Assembly: GCF_019635935.1 (NCBI RefSeq)
Contig: NZ_JAHBYN010000001.1
Coordinates: 1,671,501 to 1,735,500, forward strand
DNA length: 64,000 nucleotides
Origin: Parvibaculum sp.
GTDB taxonomy: Bacteria; Pseudomonadota; Alphaproteobacteria; Parvibaculales; Parvibaculaceae
Reading direction: 5' to 3'
Below the pieces are notes generated by a model. The model did not search any database. It was not told the DNA's origin and worked only from the letters and a program-made list of their open reading frames with translations. This document shows positions 41,908-50,400 of this stretch, piece by piece. Numbering within the stretch: the stretch's first letter is position 1; each line of letters opens with the position of its first letter. Made by a program: the position numbers and the translations under genes.

Positions 41908-43092
41908 ATGAACACGATTGACAGGGCTGGGGACGAGGAGCGTCCGGACGACGGCGGCAGGGTCGGGGCGCAGAGCGCCACCGCGACTTTCGGCGCCGGC
42001 GAGCCGCTCGCGCTCGATTCCGGCATCAGCCTGAGCCCGTTCACCGTCGCCTACGAGACCTATGGCACCCTCAATGCCGACAAGTCGAATGTGATCCTGA
42101 TCTGCCACGCCCTGACGCTCGACCAATACGCGGCGAGTGCCCATCCGGTCACCGGCAAGGCGGGCTGGTGGCCCTTCATGGTCGGTCCGGGACGGCCCAT
42201 CGACACCGACCGCTTTTTCGTGATTTGCCCCAACGTCGTCGGCGGTTGCATGGGCACCACCGGCCCGCGCGACATCGACCCCGCGACGGGCCGGCCCTAC
42301 GGCCTCGAATTTCCGGTCATTACGATCGGCGACATGGTGCGCGCCCAGGCGATGCTGCTCGACCGGCTCGGCATCGGCGACATCTTCTGCGTTGTCGGCG
42401 GCTCGATGGGCGGAATGCAGGTGCTGCAATGGGCGGCCGCCTATCCCGACCGCGTTTTTTCAGCCATCCCGATTGCGACGGCAGCGCGCCACTCGGCGCA
42501 GAACATCGCCTTCCATGAGGTCGGTCGCCAGGCGATCATGGCCGACCCGGAGTGGAAGCAGGGCGCCTATCTGATCGAAGGCACGACCCCCGCCAAGGGG
42601 CTCGCGGTCGCGCGCATGGCTGCGCACATCACCTATCTCTCGGAAACGGCGCTGCACCGCAAATTCGGCCGCAACCTGCAAGACCGCGACACCGTGACCT
42701 ACGGTTTCGACGCGGACTTCCAGATCGAATCCTATCTGCGCCATCAGGGTTCGACCTTCGTCGACCGCTTCGACGCCAACTCCTATCTCTATCTGACGCG
42801 CGCGATGGACTATTTCGACCTAGCCGACGATTTCGGCGGCGTGCTGGCAAATGCCTTCCGCAACACCAAGGCACGTTTCTGCGTCGTCTCCTTCACCAGC
42901 GACTGGTTGTTCCCGACATCGGACAGCCGCCAGATCGTGCATGCACTGAACGCGGTCGCGGCAAATGTGAGCTTTGTCGAAATCAGGACCGACAAGGGCC
43001 ACGACGCCTTCCTGCTGGACGAGCCGGAAATGTTCGCGACATTGCGCGGCTTCGTCGACAGCGCCGCCCGGACAAGGGGGCTCGGCGCATGA
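41908..43092 (+). CDS. metX: Homoserine O-acetyltransferase
   Basis: 394 residues. Activates homoserine with acetyl-CoA for methionine synthesis. The alpha/beta-hydrolase triad is visible: S166 in [16 protein letters not shown]332 in FTSDWLFPT and H365 in [23 protein letters not shown]-type loop [17 protein letters not shown] and [12 protein letters not shown] are family markers. Some MetX proteins use succinyl-CoA instead, which cannot be excluded by eye. The stop overlaps the metW start. Upstream lies a complex leader. Confidence 0.95.
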   Translation: MNTIDRAGDEERPDDGGRVGAQSATATFGAGEPLALDSGISLSPFTVAYETYGTLNADKSNVILICHALTLDQYAASAHPVTGKAGWWPFMVGPGRPIDTDRFFVICPNVVGGCMGTTGPRDIDPATGRPYGLEFPVITIGDMVRAQAMLLDRLGIGDIFCVVGGSMGGMQVLQWAAAYPDRVFSAIPIATAARHSAQNIAFHEVGRQAIMADPEWKQGAYLIEGTTPAKGLAVARMAAHITYLSETALHRKFGRNLQDRDTVTYGFDADFQIESYLRHQGSTFVDRFDANSYLYLTRAMDYFDLADDFGGVLANAFRNTKARFCVVSFTSDWLFPTSDSRQIVHALNAVAANVSFVEIRTDKGHDAFLLDEPEMFATLRGFVDSAARTRGLGA

Positions 43093-43727
43093 GCCACGGC
43101 AACGGCTATTCGACGGGCCGCGTTGACCTCGACCTGATTGCCCAGATGATCGCACCCGGCAGCCGCGTACTCGATGTCGGCTGTGGCGACGGAGAATTGC
43201 TGGAATTGCTGACGCGCAAGAAGAACGTCGACGGACGCGGCGTCGAGCTGAGTCAGGAAGGTGTCAACGCCTGCGTGGCGCGCGGACTATCGGTCGTTCA
43301 GGGCGATGCCGACACCGACCTTGCGGATTATCCGGACGATGCGTTCGACTATGTGATTCTCAGCCAGACGATCCAGGCCACACGCAATCCGCGGGAAGTG
43401 CTGCGCGCGATGAAGCGCATCGGCCGCCATGTCGTCGTCTCGTTCCCGAATTTCGGACATTGGCGGGTCAGGCTGCAGCTCCTTTTCAGCGGCCGCATGC
43501 CCGAAACGCCGTCGCTCGGACATTCATGGTACGACACGCCCAACATTCACCTGTGCACGCTGCTCGATTTCACGTCGCTTTGCGACGAGCTGGGCCTTGC
43601 GATCGAGGACGCGGTGATCGTGACCGGCGACACGGCGCGGCGCGTGTCGCGGCCGGGGGCCATTGCCAACCTGCTGGCGGGAGACGCCGTCTTCCTGCTG
43701 TCGCGCCACGACGCACGCGCGCTCTAG
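43089..43727 (+). CDS. metW: Methionine biosynthesis protein MetW
   Basis: A 212-residue class I methyltransferase fold. SAM motif [17 protein letters not shown], then [48 protein letters not shown] and [46 protein letters not shown], all typical of MetW. MetW is thought to be required for, or to activate, MetX. Overlap ATGA with metX indicates coupling. The last four bases overlap the convergent methyltransferase gene. Confidence 0.95.
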   Translation: MSHGNGYSTGRVDLDLIAQMIAPGSRVLDVGCGDGELLELLTRKKNVDGRGVELSQEGVNACVARGLSVVQGDADTDLADYPDDAFDYVILSQTIQATRNPREVLRAMKRIGRHVVVSFPNFGHWRVRLQLLFSGRMPETPSLGHSWYDTPNIHLCTLLDFTSLCDELGLAIEDAVIVTGDTARRVSRPGAIANLLAGDAVFLLSRHDARAL

Positions 43728-44479
43728 CTCTCGTCGAAGCTGCGTACGGATCGCGCCGGCGCCGGAAGCGGCGCAAGCGCCCGAACGCGCTGCGCGACCT
43801 TTTGCGAGACGGGCAAGGGCGTGGCTGCATAAATCTGCTTGGTCGCCTCGACCAGAATGACGCCCGAAAAGCGCGGCCAGAGCATGTGACCGACCCGCTC
43901 CCAGGCGCCCGCCGACCGCAGCAGCGGACGCCAGTCGAAAGGCGGCGCAAAAAGCGCAACCTCCCATGTCGACGGGCTGAACATGGATTCACGCAGCAAC
44001 TGCGTCAGCTGACCGCGCGAAAAAGGCTGTCCATGACCGAACGGCGTCGCCTCGCGCCGCGCCCAGAGGCCCCGCCTGTTGGGCACGACAATCAACAGGC
44101 GTCCGCCCGGCGCCAACACGCGCCAGATTTGCCGCAGCATGACGCGCAGCGCCTCGCTGGCCTCAAGTCCGTGCACAACCAGAACACGATCCATGCTCTC
44201 GTCCTCAAGCGGCAATTCGCGCTCGTCGACAAGACCGCTCAGGCATTTTCCCTCCGACGGCCAGTGCAGCACGCCCTGCCGCGCAGGCATAAGACCGATG
44301 ACACGCTGCGCCTTGGCCGCGAACGGACCGAGATAAGGCGTCGCAAAGCCAAGGCCGAGCACATTGAGCCCGGTCACATCCGGCCACACCGCCTGAATGC
44401 GGCGGCCGATATGCTGGCGTGCAACGCGGCCGAGGCGGCGTCCGTAAAAATCCCGGAGATCGATGACATCCATGGGCAT
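43724..44479 (-). CDS. SAM-dependent methyltransferase of unknown substrate
   Basis: 251 residues. The class I fold is recognisable: motif I LNVLGLGFATPYLGPF, then LVDERELPLEDESMDRVLVVHGLEASEALRVMLRQIWRVLAPGGRLLIVVPNRRGLWAR. Substrate unknown. This alphaproteobacterial family is often placed beside gloB, as here, where gloB is divergent. An ATG at 44473 is an alternative start. CTAG at its end is shared with metW. Confidence 0.85.
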   Translation of the reverse strand: MPMDVIDLRDFYGRRLGRVARQHIGRRIQAVWPDVTGLNVLGLGFATPYLGPFAAKAQRVIGLMPARQGVLHWPSEGKCLSGLVDERELPLEDESMDRVLVVHGLEASEALRVMLRQIWRVLAPGGRLLIVVPNRRGLWARREATPFGHGQPFSRGQLTQLLRESMFSPSTWEVALFAPPFDWRPLLRSAGAWERVGHMLWPRFSGVILVEATKQIYAATPLPVSQKVAQRVRALAPLPAPARSVRSFDES

Positions 44480-44627
44480 GGGCGCAAGTCTAGCAGATTT
44501 CGTGCATTTCCGGCGAAGGGTTCACCCCGGGCCCCGATCGCACTAGGTTAGATGTAACGACGCAACCCGGCACCAAGGCGGAACGCGCGCTTCGACGCCG
44601 CCCGACGAACCAATGCGAGGAAGCAAT

Positions 44628-45398
44628 ATGACCGGCCTCCAGATCCATCAGATCCCTTGTCTGAGCGACAATTACGGATATCTGGTGCATGAACCGTCCT
44701 CCGGCGCCACCGCGTCGATCGACACGCCCGAAGTCGAGCCGATCCTGAAGGCACTCGCCGACAGGGGCTGGAAGCTGACGCACATCCTGAATACCCATCA
44801 TCATTTCGACCACGCCGGCGGGAATGCCGCGTTGAAGGAGAAAACCGGCTGCATGGTGATCGGTCCGCGGGGCGAGAAGGACCTGATCCCCGGCATCGAT
44901 CGCGCCGTCGGCGAAGGCGACATCGTCGAACTCGGCGCGGCGAAGGCCCGCGTCATCGACGTTCCGGGCCACACGCGTGGCCATATCGCCTACAGCTTTG
45001 CCGACGACAAGGTGGCTTTTGTCGGCGACACATTGTTTGCGCTTGGTTGCGGACGCCTGTTCGAGGGAACGCCGCAACAGATGTGGACCTCGCTCAACAA
45101 GCTGATGGCGCTGCCTGACGACACGACGGTCTATTGCGCGCATGAATACACACAGTCGAACGCGCGCTTCGCGCTCAGCGTCGAGCCGCAGAATGCCGCG
45201 CTTGTCGCCCGTGCGCGGGAAATCGACGAAAAACGTGCCCGCGGCGAATGGACGGTCCCAACGACCATCGGTCTCGAAAAGGCGACCAACCCCTTCCTGC
45301 GCGCGGCGAGCCCCGATCTGCGCCTGACCGTCGGCATGCAGAGCGCTTCGGATGTCGAGGTCTTTGCCGAGACACGCAAGCGCAAGGACAATTTCTGA
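44628..45398 (+). CDS. gloB: Hydroxyacylglutathione hydrolase (glyoxalase II)
   Basis: 256 residues. Hydrolyses S-lactoylglutathione to lactate and glutathione in methylglyoxal detoxification. The metal site is T-H57-H-H59-F-D61-H62 in LNTHHHFDHAGG, followed by DVPGHTRGHIAY, FVGDTLFALGCGRLFEG and CAHEYTQSNARFA, then the glutathione-binding C-terminal domain with PTTIGLEKATNPFLRA. AGGAAGC precedes the ATG at 44628. The cupin gene starts one base after its stop. Confidence 0.95.
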   Translation: MTGLQIHQIPCLSDNYGYLVHEPSSGATASIDTPEVEPILKALADRGWKLTHILNTHHHFDHAGGNAALKEKTGCMVIGPRGEKDLIPGIDRAVGEGDIVELGAAKARVIDVPGHTRGHIAYSFADDKVAFVGDTLFALGCGRLFEGTPQQMWTSLNKLMALPDDTTVYCAHEYTQSNARFALSVEPQNAALVARAREIDEKRARGEWTVPTTIGLEKATNPFLRAASPDLRLTVGMQSASDVEVFAETRKRKDNF

Positions 45399-45399
45399 A

Positions 45400-45840
45400 A
45401 TGTCTTCGGCCGATGCGAAGATGACGGCCGACGAGATCATCTCGCTGCTCTGCCTCGAACCGCACCCCGAAGGCGGATATTTCGTCGAGACTTTTCGCGA
45501 TGCCGCCGGCAGCGGTCGCGCCCGTTCGACGGCCATCTACTATCTGTTGAAGGCCGGCGAACGCTCGCATTGGCATCGCGTCGATGCCGCCGAAATCTGG
45601 CACTGGCATGCGGGCGGGCCCTTGTCGCTCTCGATCAGCGCCGACGGCAAGATGCACGAAACATGGATACTCGGCCCCGATCTCGCGGGCGGTCAGCGGC
45701 CTCAACTGGTGGTTCCGAAAGGTCACTGGCAGGCGGCGGAGCCGCAAGGCGATTTCACCCTTGTCGGCTGCACCGTCGCGCCCGGCTTCGAGTTCTCGGG
45801 CTTTGAAATGGCGCCGCCAGGCTGGAGCCCGCGCCGTTAA
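45400..45840 (+). CDS. Cupin-fold DUF985 protein
   Basis: 146 residues, cupin_5/DUF985. Motifs: LCLEPHPEGGYFVETFRD, STAIYYLLKAGERSHWHRVDAAEIWHWHAGGPL, and QLVVPKGHWQAAEPQGDFTLVGCTVAPGFEFSGFEMA. The His/Glu cluster (SHWHR...EIWHWH) is the usual cupin metal site. The reaction is unknown. It follows gloB within one base and is probably cotranscribed. Confidence 0.88.
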   Translation: MSSADAKMTADEIISLLCLEPHPEGGYFVETFRDAAGSGRARSTAIYYLLKAGERSHWHRVDAAEIWHWHAGGPLSLSISADGKMHETWILGPDLAGGQRPQLVVPKGHWQAAEPQGDFTLVGCTVAPGFEFSGFEMAPPGWSPRR

Positions 45841-45939
45841 CGCTGATCTCTTTTGCCCGGCCTGTGGCCCGTTTGCGCTGGCCGGCAGCGCGGCCTGCGC
45901 TAGAATTTGCCGGGGGCATGCGAAGGCAGGGGCATCGGC

Positions 45940-46848
45940 GTGGGACGCATTTCGACACTGGCGGGAATTGTGGTTGTGGCGCTGTTCGCCGCCACCGCTG
46001 CATATGCAAACGAAAATACCTGCCCGGGCGATCCCGGCTATGCCGCGGAGACCCGCGTCGTAACGGTGCCGACGACCGGCGGGCCCGCCTATGGCAACAT
46101 GCAATATCCGCAGACCGTGCCGCTGGGCCCGAAGGAAGTGGTCCTGACCTTCGACGATGGACCGGACCCCGAAAGCACCCTGCGCATTCTCGATACGCTG
46201 GATCGTCACTGCGTCAAGGCGACCTTCTTCATGGTCGGTTACTACGCCGCGAGGCATCCCGAAATCGTGCGCGAGGTCGCCGCGCGCGGTCACATCATCG
46301 GCACGCATACATGGCTTCACCCCAATAGTCTGCGCAGCTACTCGCTTGCCCAGGCGCAACGCGAAATCCGCCGCGGCTTCGAAGCCGTTGAAGCCGCGCT
46401 CGCGAGTGCACCCGCGGAAGACCGTCAGCGCCTCGCGCCCTTTTTCCGCTTTCCGGGCCTCAACGACAGCGCCGCGCTCATTCGCTGGCTCGGCGAACGG
46501 CATGTGGCGACATTTTCCTGCGAGTTCGGCGCCGATGACTGGAAGCCGATCGGCTCGGCCGAAGTCCGCCGCCGCGCCATCCGCAACATCGCCTCGGTCG
46601 GGCGCGGCATCCTGATCCTGCACGACACCAAGCCGCGCACCGCCGACATGCTGTCATCCTTCATCGTGACGATGCGCGAGCAGGGCTACAGCTTCGTCCA
46701 GCTCGCGCCGGAGCCGGAAAGCCGCATCCGCGCCGCCGCCGTTTCGGATGCACTGATCGGCGCCGTGGAACCGCTGGCGGTTGCCGATATTCGGCCAGCA
46801 ACCGCTGTCGCGGAACCTTCGCTTGAGCCCGATGCGGCACTTCACTAG
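45940..46848 (+). CDS. Secreted polysaccharide deacetylase (NodB domain)
   Basis: 302 residues. A signal peptide (GIVVVALFAATAAYA) is followed by a NodB fold: EVVLTFDDGPDPESTLRILDTLDRH with the catalytic and metal Asp pair in FDDGPD, metal-binding His pair in GTHTWLHPN, FFRFPGLNDSAALI and GILILHDTKPRTADM. Such enzymes remove N-acetyl groups from chitin-like polysaccharides or peptidoglycan in the periplasm. The GTG at 45940 has AGGGG well placed; an upstream TTG would give an unusual N-terminus. Confidence 0.9.
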   Translation: MGRISTLAGIVVVALFAATAAYANENTCPGDPGYAAETRVVTVPTTGGPAYGNMQYPQTVPLGPKEVVLTFDDGPDPESTLRILDTLDRHCVKATFFMVGYYAARHPEIVREVAARGHIIGTHTWLHPNSLRSYSLAQAQREIRRGFEAVEAALASAPAEDRQRLAPFFRFPGLNDSAALIRWLGERHVATFSCEFGADDWKPIGSAEVRRRAIRNIASVGRGILILHDTKPRTADMLSSFIVTMREQGYSFVQLAPEPESRIRAAAVSDALIGAVEPLAVADIRPATAVAEPSLEPDAALH

Positions 46849-46860
46849 GATTTCGAGGTG

Positions 46861-47493
46861 ATGAAAAGAAATACATCGCAATCGATAACGCGCCGCACGG
46901 CGTTGACGCTGACGGCCGGTGCCGGTGCGCTGCTCGCCGCGCCGTCGATCCTGCGCGCCGATGCGCCGCACAAGCGGGTGCTCAACCTGCAGAGCCTCAA
47001 TTCCGGCGAGAAACTCAACATCGTCTATTGGGCGGATGGCGACTACCTGCCGGACGCAATCATGCGCGTCGACTGGTTCATGCGCGACCTGCGCGAGAAC
47101 AAGGCGGCACCGACCGATCCGCGCCTGCTCGATCTTCTCCACGACATCGACGCCAACACGCGCTCGAAAAACCCGATCTACACCATGTCGGGCTACCGCA
47201 CCGAACGCACCAACGCCTGGCTCGATGCGCGCGGCAACGGCGTCGACCCCGGCAGCTTCCATATGCGCGGCATGGCGATCGACATCACGCAGGATTTTCA
47301 CGACCCGGAGGAAGTCTACCGCGTGGCGAAAAAGCTCGGTCGCGGCGGCGCCGGCTTCTATCCAACAAAAACGCCTTACGCGCATGTCGATGTCGGGCCC
47401 GTCGACGCTTGGGTCTATCCGGCGCCGGGCCGGCCGGGCCGCGACGAGGAATATGACCGGTTGCGGGCCGAGGCCGAAACGCAGACAGGCTGA
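46861..47493 (+). CDS. DUF882 / YcbK-like peptidase M15 family protein
   Basis: 210 residues. A twin-arginine-like signal (ITRRTALTLTAGAGALLAAPSILRADA) precedes the DUF882 domain. Zinc-site motifs of M15-type peptidases are present: YTMSGYRTERTNAWL, SFHMRGMAIDIT with His and Asp ligands, and YAHVDVGPVDAW with the third His. Likely a periplasmic peptidoglycan-modifying endopeptidase. GTG just before the ATG is an alternative start. A bidirectional terminator follows. Confidence 0.88.
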   Translation: MKRNTSQSITRRTALTLTAGAGALLAAPSILRADAPHKRVLNLQSLNSGEKLNIVYWADGDYLPDAIMRVDWFMRDLRENKAAPTDPRLLDLLHDIDANTRSKNPIYTMSGYRTERTNAWLDARGNGVDPGSFHMRGMAIDITQDFHDPEEVYRVAKKLGRGGAGFYPTKTPYAHVDVGPVDAWVYPAPGRPGRDEEYDRLRAEAETQTG

Positions 47494-47498
47494 AAACG

Positions 47499-47529
47499 AA
47501 AATGCCCCGGAAATCGTCCGGGGCATTTT
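47499..47529. terminator. Bidirectional terminator between the DUF882 gene and phaB
   Basis: A perfect 12-bp stem AAAATGCCCCGG/CCGGGGCATTTT with a 7-base loop. T runs lie on the 3' side in both directions, and it sits between the convergent gene ends at 47493 and 47551. Confidence 0.88.
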
Positions 47530-47550
47530 CACCGGCACGTCAGACCCGAT

Positions 47551-48276
47551 CTATCCCGCAATAAATTGCGCGCCATTGGCCGTGATCGTCGCGCCGGTGA
47601 CGAAGCTCGCTTTTTCGTCGGCGAGGAACGTCACGCAATGGGCGATTTCCTCCGCCTTACCGAGACGGCCGACCGGGATCGTGGCAATGATGCCGTCGAG
47701 CACTTTTTCGGGCACGGCGGCCACCATGTCGGTGTCGATATAGCCGGGCGCGATGCAATTGACCGTGATGCCCTTCCGCGCCACTTCCTGCGCCAGCGCC
47801 TTGGTGAAGCCGATGACGCCAGCCTTGGCGGCCGAATAGTTCGTCTGGCCCATCTGGCCTTTCTGGCCGTTGATCGACGAGATATTGACGATGCGGCCGA
47901 AACCGCGATCCCGCATACCGGCGATCAGCGGCTGGCACATGTTGAACATCGAATCGAGATCGACGCTGATGACTTCGCGCCATTGCGCCGGCGTCATCTT
48001 GTGCAACATGCCGTCGCGCGTGATGCCGGCATTGTTGACCAGCACATCGACCGGCCCGAGCGCCGCCTCGACCTCGGCAATGCCTTTCACGCAAGCCTCG
48101 TAGTCGCCGACATTCCATTTGAACGCCTTGATGCCGGTTTCCTTCGTGAAGGCGGCGGCCGCTTCGTCGTTTCCGGCATAATTGGCCGCGACCTCATAGC
48201 CGGCCGCCTTCAGCGCCAGCGAAATGGCATGACCGATGCCCCGCGTACCGCCCGTGACCAGCGCAACTTTTGTCAT
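47551..48276 (-). CDS. phaB: Acetoacetyl-CoA reductase
   Basis: A 241-residue SDR. Reduces acetoacetyl-CoA to (R)-3-hydroxybutyryl-CoA for polyhydroxybutyrate. NADPH motif VTGGTRGIGHAISLAL, then NNAGITRDGML and the catalytic S134, Y147 and K151 within IVNISSINGQKGQMGQTNYSAAKAG, which is the PhaB hallmark. It follows phaA by 55 bases on the same strand. The synthase phaC is not in the window. Confidence 0.96.
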   Translation of the reverse strand: MTKVALVTGGTRGIGHAISLALKAAGYEVAANYAGNDEAAAAFTKETGIKAFKWNVGDYEACVKGIAEVEAALGPVDVLVNNAGITRDGMLHKMTPAQWREVISVDLDSMFNMCQPLIAGMRDRGFGRIVNISSINGQKGQMGQTNYSAAKAGVIGFTKALAQEVARKGITVNCIAPGYIDTDMVAAVPEKVLDGIIATIPVGRLGKAEEIAHCVTFLADEKASFVTGATITANGAQFIAG

Positions 48277-48331
48277 CGTTTCAGATCCTTGTCGTCATAA
48301 CAGATCGAATTCCGGCCCGGGCGCCCGGGCG

Positions 48332-49522
48332 TTAGTCGCGCGCAATACACATGGCAATGCCCATGCCGCCGCCGATGCAGAGCGTCGCAAGACCCTTCTT
48401 GGCGTCCCGCTTTTCCATCTCATGCAGCAGCGTCACCAGCACACGCGCGCCCGATGCACCGATCGGATGGCCGATGGCGATGGCGCCGCCATTGACGTTG
48501 ACCTTGGAAACATCCCAACCGAGGTCCTTGTTGACAGCCAGCGCCTGCGCGGCAAACGCCTCATTGGCCTCCACGAGATCGAGATCGTCGGGCGACCAGC
48601 CGGCCTGCTTCAGCGCCGCACGCGAGGCCGGGATCGGGCCCGTGCCCATCACCGCCGGATCGACGCCGGCATGCGCCCAGGAGACGATCCGCCCCATCAC
48701 TTTGCGGCCTTCCTTCTTCGCGCGCTCGGCGCTCATCAGCACCACCGCCGCCGCGCCGTCATTGATGCCGGAGGCGTTCGCCGCCGTCACCGACCCGCCC
48801 TCTTTCTGGAATGCCGGCTTCAGCCCCTTGATACCCTCGAGCGTGACGCCGGACTTGATGTATTCATCGGTGTCGACAATCGTGTCGCCCTTGCGTGTCT
48901 TGATCGTGACAGGCGCGATCTCGTCCTTGAACTTTCCGGCCTTCTGCGCGGCTTCGGCCTTGTTCTGCGAGGCGACCGCAAAGGCATCCTGTTCCTCGCG
49001 CGTGATCTGCCAGCGCGCGGCGACATTCTCGGCCGTCTGCCCCATGTGGTAGCCGTTGAACGCATCCCACAGCCCGTCCTTGATCATCGTATCGGCAAAA
49101 TCGAGCGCGCCCATCTTCTGCCCGGCCCGCAAATAGGCCGAGTGATGCGCCTGGCTCATGCTCTCCTGCCCGCCGGCGACCACGATCTCGCTGTCGCCAT
49201 TGACGATCGCCTGAAAGCCGAGCGCGACGGCACGCAGGCCCGAACCGCAGAGCTGGTTGACGCTCCAGGCCGGCACTTCGACCGGCAGCCCGGCATTGAT
49301 CGCGGCCTGACGGGCGGGGTTCTGCCCCTGACCGGCCTGCAGGATCTGGCCCAGAATGACTTCGGAAATCTGTGCCTTGTCGACGCCGGCGCGCTCGATC
49401 GCCGCGGCGACGGCGATGCGGCCAAGCTCATGGGCCGGCAAGCCGGACAAAGAGCCGTTAAACGCGCCGACGGGCGTACGCGCCGCGCCGACAATCACCA
49501 CCTCGGTACCGGATTTGCTCAT
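48332..49522 (-). CDS. phaA: Acetyl-CoA acetyltransferase (beta-ketothiolase)
   Basis: 396 residues. Condenses two acetyl-CoA into acetoacetyl-CoA. Catalytic C92 in [13 protein letters not shown]352 in [15 protein letters not shown], and C382 in [12 protein letters not shown]. It is the first committed step for PHB and also feeds crotonyl-CoA for Ccr. Two adjacent ATG codons exist; the second (49522) is better spaced from GGGAG. It is divergent from phaR with a 250-base shared control region. Confidence 0.97.
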   Translation of the reverse strand: MSKSGTEVVIVGAARTPVGAFNGSLSGLPAHELGRIAVAAAIERAGVDKAQISEVILGQILQAGQGQNPARQAAINAGLPVEVPAWSVNQLCGSGLRAVALGFQAIVNGDSEIVVAGGQESMSQAHHSAYLRAGQKMGALDFADTMIKDGLWDAFNGYHMGQTAENVAARWQITREEQDAFAVASQNKAEAAQKAGKFKDEIAPVTIKTRKGDTIVDTDEYIKSGVTLEGIKGLKPAFQKEGGSVTAANASGINDGAAAVVLMSAERAKKEGRKVMGRIVSWAHAGVDPAVMGTGPIPASRAALKQAGWSPDDLDLVEANEAFAAQALAVNKDLGWDVSKVNVNGGAIAIGHPIGASGARVLVTLLHEMEKRDAKKGLATLCIGGGMGIAMCIARD

Positions 49523-49631
49523 CATTGGCTCCCTGAACCCCTGCCGGAAAAACGACCGGGAAAAATAATAGGCCTCCGATCCGCCGCCGCCACAGGGCAG
49601 CTTGCCTGCCGCGGCCGGATCGCCGATTTCT

Positions 49632-49663
49632 TTGCATCGCAATGCGGGGCTTGCGCAGCGCAA
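49632..49663. promoter_or_regulatory. phaR: Two TTGC...GCAA palindromes between phaA and phaR
   Basis: TTGC-atc-GCAA (49632-49642) and TTGCGC-a-GCGCAA (49651-49663) lie about 110-150 bases upstream of both divergent genes. PhaR proteins are known to bind TGC-rich palindromes and to autoregulate, so this is the expected operator. The first site has the same form as the one upstream of ccr at 1940. Confidence 0.65.
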
Positions 49664-49782
49664 CAATACCGCGTCACAATGCCGAATGACAGGGGGTCAG
49701 GGGCCCCGGCGGCGCCCAACGGCGGCCGTCCGGGATAAAAACAGCCCCGGCGCAACAACACCTAAGCGAGAGAGTGGAAACC

Positions 49783-50400
49783 GTGGCCAAAAAGACATCA
49801 TCCACGGACGATGACGTCATCGTCATCAAGAAATACGCAAACCGGCGCCTCTACAACACCGCGACATCGAGCTATGTGACGCTCGAGCATCTTTGCGAAA
49901 TGGTGAAGCAGAGCAAGGAGTTCGTGGTTCGCGACGCCAAGACCGGCGAAGACATCACCCGCTCGGTGCTGACCCAGATCATTTTCGAGGAGGAAGGCAA
50001 GGGCCAGAACCTTCTGCCGATCAATTTTTTGCGTCAGTTGATCCGCTTCTACGGCGACAGCCTGCAGAGCTTCATTCCCTCCTACCTTGAAATGAGCATG
50101 AACAGCTTTTCAAAGGAGCAGGAGAAGCTGCGCAACCGTGTCGTCGGCGTTCTGGGCGGCCGCGAGCGGCTCGGCCAGTTCGAGGACCAGATTCGCCAGA
50201 ACCTCGAAGTCTTCGACAATGCAATGCGCATGTTCTCGCCCTTCGGACGCGGCGGCTCAAATGCCGAACGCGAGGCGAAGGAGCCGTCCAAGTCGGAAAA
50301 GCCGGGAGAAAAAGCTGGCGCGCGCGAAGGCGAACTCGACGAACTGAAACGTCAAATCGCGCTCATGCAGGCGCAGCTCGAAGCCTTGTCGAAGAAATAA
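49783..50400 (+). CDS. phaR: Polyhydroxyalkanoate synthesis repressor PhaR
   Basis: About 205 residues. The PHB/PHA accumulation regulator DNA-binding domain is clear (VIVIKKYANRRLYNTATSSYVTLEHLCEMVKQSKEFVVRDAKTGEDITRSVLTQII), followed by the PHB_acc domain (LLPINFLRQLIRFYGDSLQSFIPSYLEMSM) and a charged coiled-coil tail. PhaR senses PHB granules and represses phasin, pha and its own genes. GTG at 49783 (MAKKTSS) or at 49774 may be used. Its last 38 bases overlap the convergent EAL gene. Confidence 0.94.
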   Translation: MAKKTSSTDDDVIVIKKYANRRLYNTATSSYVTLEHLCEMVKQSKEFVVRDAKTGEDITRSVLTQIIFEEEGKGQNLLPINFLRQLIRFYGDSLQSFIPSYLEMSMNSFSKEQEKLRNRVVGVLGGRERLGQFEDQIRQNLEVFDNAMRMFSPFGRGGSNAEREAKEPSKSEKPGEKAGAREGELDELKRQIALMQAQLEALSKK

